From Balneolaceae bacterium (GTDB taxonomy: Bacteria > Bacteroidota > Rhodothermia > Balneolales > Balneolaceae): 7,806 nt of DNA. A program made the translations under genes and the position numbers. Shown here piece by piece: positions 6,453-7,806 of the stretch (within the stretch, counting starts at the first letter, position 1; every line of letters starts with the position of its first letter). The notes beneath the pieces were generated by a model. That model saw only the letters and a list, made by a program, of their open reading frames with translations, had not been told where the DNA came from and searched no databases. The stretch lies in NCBI GenBank assembly GCA_003555185.1, contig PWFZ01000344.1, forward strand, positions 1-7,806, given 5' to 3'.

Positions 6453-7191
6453 AATCGTTCATCAAAAGCTGCTCAAAAATTTTATCAGATTTGCGGGGTT
6501 TTATTCCCTCAACGTGATATTTAAAATATTTATCCAGATAGAAAATCAGATCACTTAGTTCATTCTCTCTAAAATCGATTTCAAAAATGGATGATTTCAT
6601 AGAGTGCAGCGATTCATTAACAAAGTAAAATTGATGGGGTGTCAACTTCATACTCTGATCATCCAACGCCTCACATGATAATGTTCCCGACTCTATATTT
6701 ATATAACCGTTATTTTCGCCAACTTGTTCCACAACAGATTGCAAACCTATACCAATTAATTGCGCTAATCGAATTTGGACATAGGGAAATATTTTCCTGG
6801 TAATAGTGGGTTGTTTCTCGATCCATGGCAAGAATTTTAACAGAAAATCAAATACCGGTCTGTTTTGTTCATTTTCATGAATTAACTGTTCAGTCATTTC
6901 CATGGTAGTGATAACCAACGCCATTTTTTCTACATCGGTTCGAATTTTATCCAGCTTTTTCAGATAAGATGCATCCGACAAGGTTTGAACAGACCGCGTG
7001 GATTTGTTATAAAATACAGCCTCAATAATTTGACCCGGTACCAGAAATGCTGCAAATTTACTTTTTGGTTTGCGGGCTCCCTTGGCTATTACTGCTATTT
7101 TACCATGGGTTTCCGTAAAAATCGTAGCTATGATGCTCGACTCCTTAAAGTCTATGGTTCGCAATACAATGGCAGGAGATTTTTCAATCAA
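6436..7191 (-). CDS. recO: DNA repair protein RecO
   Basis: RecO binds DNA and works with RecR (and RecF) to load RecA onto SSB-coated single strands in gap repair. The 251 residues match the family in length and order: an N-terminal OB-fold (about 1-80) starting MIEKSPAIVLRTIDFKESS with the basic KGARKPKSKF segment (38-47), a helical region, and the C-terminal YFKYHVEGIKPRKS (222-235). The start is a TTG at 7191. An in-frame TGA lies at 7195-7197, two codons upstream, and the TTG start aligns with the usual family N-terminus, so no upstream ATG is available. The usual four-cysteine zinc-binding site is missing: the only cysteine is C173. Its 3' end overlaps htrA. No Shine-Dalgarno sequence is visible; a possible promoter is listed just upstream. 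Confidence 0.9.
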   Translation of the reverse strand: MIEKSPAIVLRTIDFKESSIIATIFTETHGKIAVIAKGARKPKSKFAAFLVPGQIIEAVFYNKSTRSVQTLSDASYLKKLDKIRTDVEKMALVITTMEMTEQLIHENEQNRPVFDFLLKFLPWIEKQPTITRKIFPYVQIRLAQLIGIGLQSVVEQVGENNGYINIESGTLSCEALDDQSMKLTPHQFYFVNESLHSMKSSIFEIDFRENELSDLIFYLDKYFKYHVEGIKPRKSDKIFEQLLMNDYENKR

Positions 7192-7214
7192 AATTCATGT
7201 GGTTTATGGAACCT

Positions 7215-7246
7215 CAAATTAAATCAGATACCGGAAAAATTACAAT
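7215..7246 (-). promoter_or_regulatory. Candidate Bacteroidota-type promoter for recO-htrA-lipoprotein
   Basis: Read on the minus strand, ATTG (7246-7243) is followed after 20 bases by TTAATTTG (7222-7215). This matches the Bacteroidota housekeeping pattern TTTG, 19-21 bases, TAnnTTTG with one mismatch in each box. It would place the transcript start near 7208, about 17 bases before the recO TTG. The 110-base gap between the RND gene and recO leaves room for such a promoter. Short degenerate boxes arise by chance in AT-rich DNA, so the call is tentative. Confidence 0.35.
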
Positions 7247-7301
7247 ATGAATTTGTCTAAACCCATTCACCGGTCAAAGATTTGAAAACTTCACATATAT
7301 G

Positions 7302-7806
7302 CTAATCTTCAATTATATGCTTGTCCTCAAGATACTGAACAATCGCCGGTAAAAATGTCAATGCAGTAAAGAGGGTCATTCCAATTCCAATAACAGCCAT
7401 CACTCCGATAGATTGCAGCCCGGGGTGGTTAGTAAATAATAAGCCGGCAAAACCCATCATTGTTGTAAGAGAGCCAATTGTTATATGTTGACCTGTACTT
7501 GAGAGTACGTTCCACATATTTTTCTTCCCTTCATCCCTATATCTGTGAGCAAGATGTACGCCATTATCACAACCTATACCGAGAATGGCAGGAAGTACAA
7601 CTAAGTTGTAAAAGTTAAATTTCAGTCCGAATATCAACATCACTCCAAAGAGGAACAATAAACCTATAATTAGTGGAATGAGTGCAATTATCGACCATTT
7701 TAACGACCGGAATGAGAACAGTATAAATATGAATACCATTAAAAACGTGGCGATCACCATATAAGGGCTTTCTGTTCTCATCAGCTCGAGCATTGAAGCT
7801 GCTACA
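7302..7806 (-). CDS. RND/MMPL-family membrane transporter, C-terminal fragment
   Basis: The reading frame is open at the right edge (residues VAAS precede the internal Met at 7793), so that Met is not the true start and only about 167 C-terminal residues are seen. Hydrophobic segments, numbered from that Met, lie near 12-28, 34-57, 61-78, 104-121 and 128-150, the expected last helices of an RND-type permease. Between the third and fourth is GIGCDNGVHLAHRYRDEG (72-89), matching the conserved GIGxDxGxHLxxRxxEE pattern of the MMPL/COG1033 group. Family members export lipids or hopanoid-like molecules or act with other envelope systems; the substrate cannot be told from this fragment. The gene is upstream of recO on the same strand, with a 110-base gap. 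Confidence 0.82.
   Translation of the reverse strand, partial: VAASMLELMRTESPYMVIATFLMVFIFILFSFRSLKWSIIALIPLIIGLLFLFGVMLIFGLKFNFYNLVVLPAILGIGCDNGVHLAHRYRDEGKKNMWNVLSSTGQHITIGSLTTMMGFAGLLFTNHPGLQSIGVMAVIGIGMTLFTALTFLPAIVQYLEDKHIIED

Overview
The window looks like ordinary chromosome from a member of the Bacteroidota or a close relative such as Balneolota/Rhodothermota. The supporting signs are near-absence of Shine-Dalgarno sequences before otherwise convincing starts, moderate AT-richness, a DUF3857 exported protein, a class I dihydroorotase, an LPP20-like lipoprotein, and one plausible promoter of the Bacteroidota type (TTG plus TAnnTTTG-like boxes). The phylum assignment is an inference; no rRNA or other marker is present.

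Layout. On the left, a minus-strand pair reads outward: pyrC (730-2031) followed 14 bases later by an exported DUF3857 protein that runs off the left edge (1-715). A 205-base divergent intergenic region separates these from a plus-strand pair: a GNAT-type acyltransferase of unknown substrate (2237-2845) and xseA, the large subunit of exonuclease VII (best start 2921, end 4117). xseA faces a minus-strand run across a 270-base convergent gap (4118-4387), which holds a cluster of three hairpin units resembling dispersed GTCAT-type intergenic repeats (4201-4340). The right half is a minus-strand run, in transcription order: an RND/MMPL-type membrane protein cut by the right edge (7302-7806), recO (6436-7191, TTG start), a Deg/HtrA protease with two PDZ domains (4908-6452, overlapping recO by 17 bases), and a small LPP20-like lipoprotein (4388-4903, 4 bases after htrA).

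Functions. pyrC makes pyrimidine precursors; xseA and recO act in DNA repair; htrA and the lipoprotein are envelope proteins and are probably co-translated. The RND protein and the DUF3857 protein are also envelope-associated. I see no tRNA or rRNA gene, insertion sequence, CRISPR array, toxin-antitoxin pair, phage gene or recognisable defence system. I did not find a convincing new biological system. The points most worth a second look are the hairpin cluster, xseA without an adjacent xseB, a RecO without zinc-finger cysteines, and the tight htrA-lipoprotein coupling.
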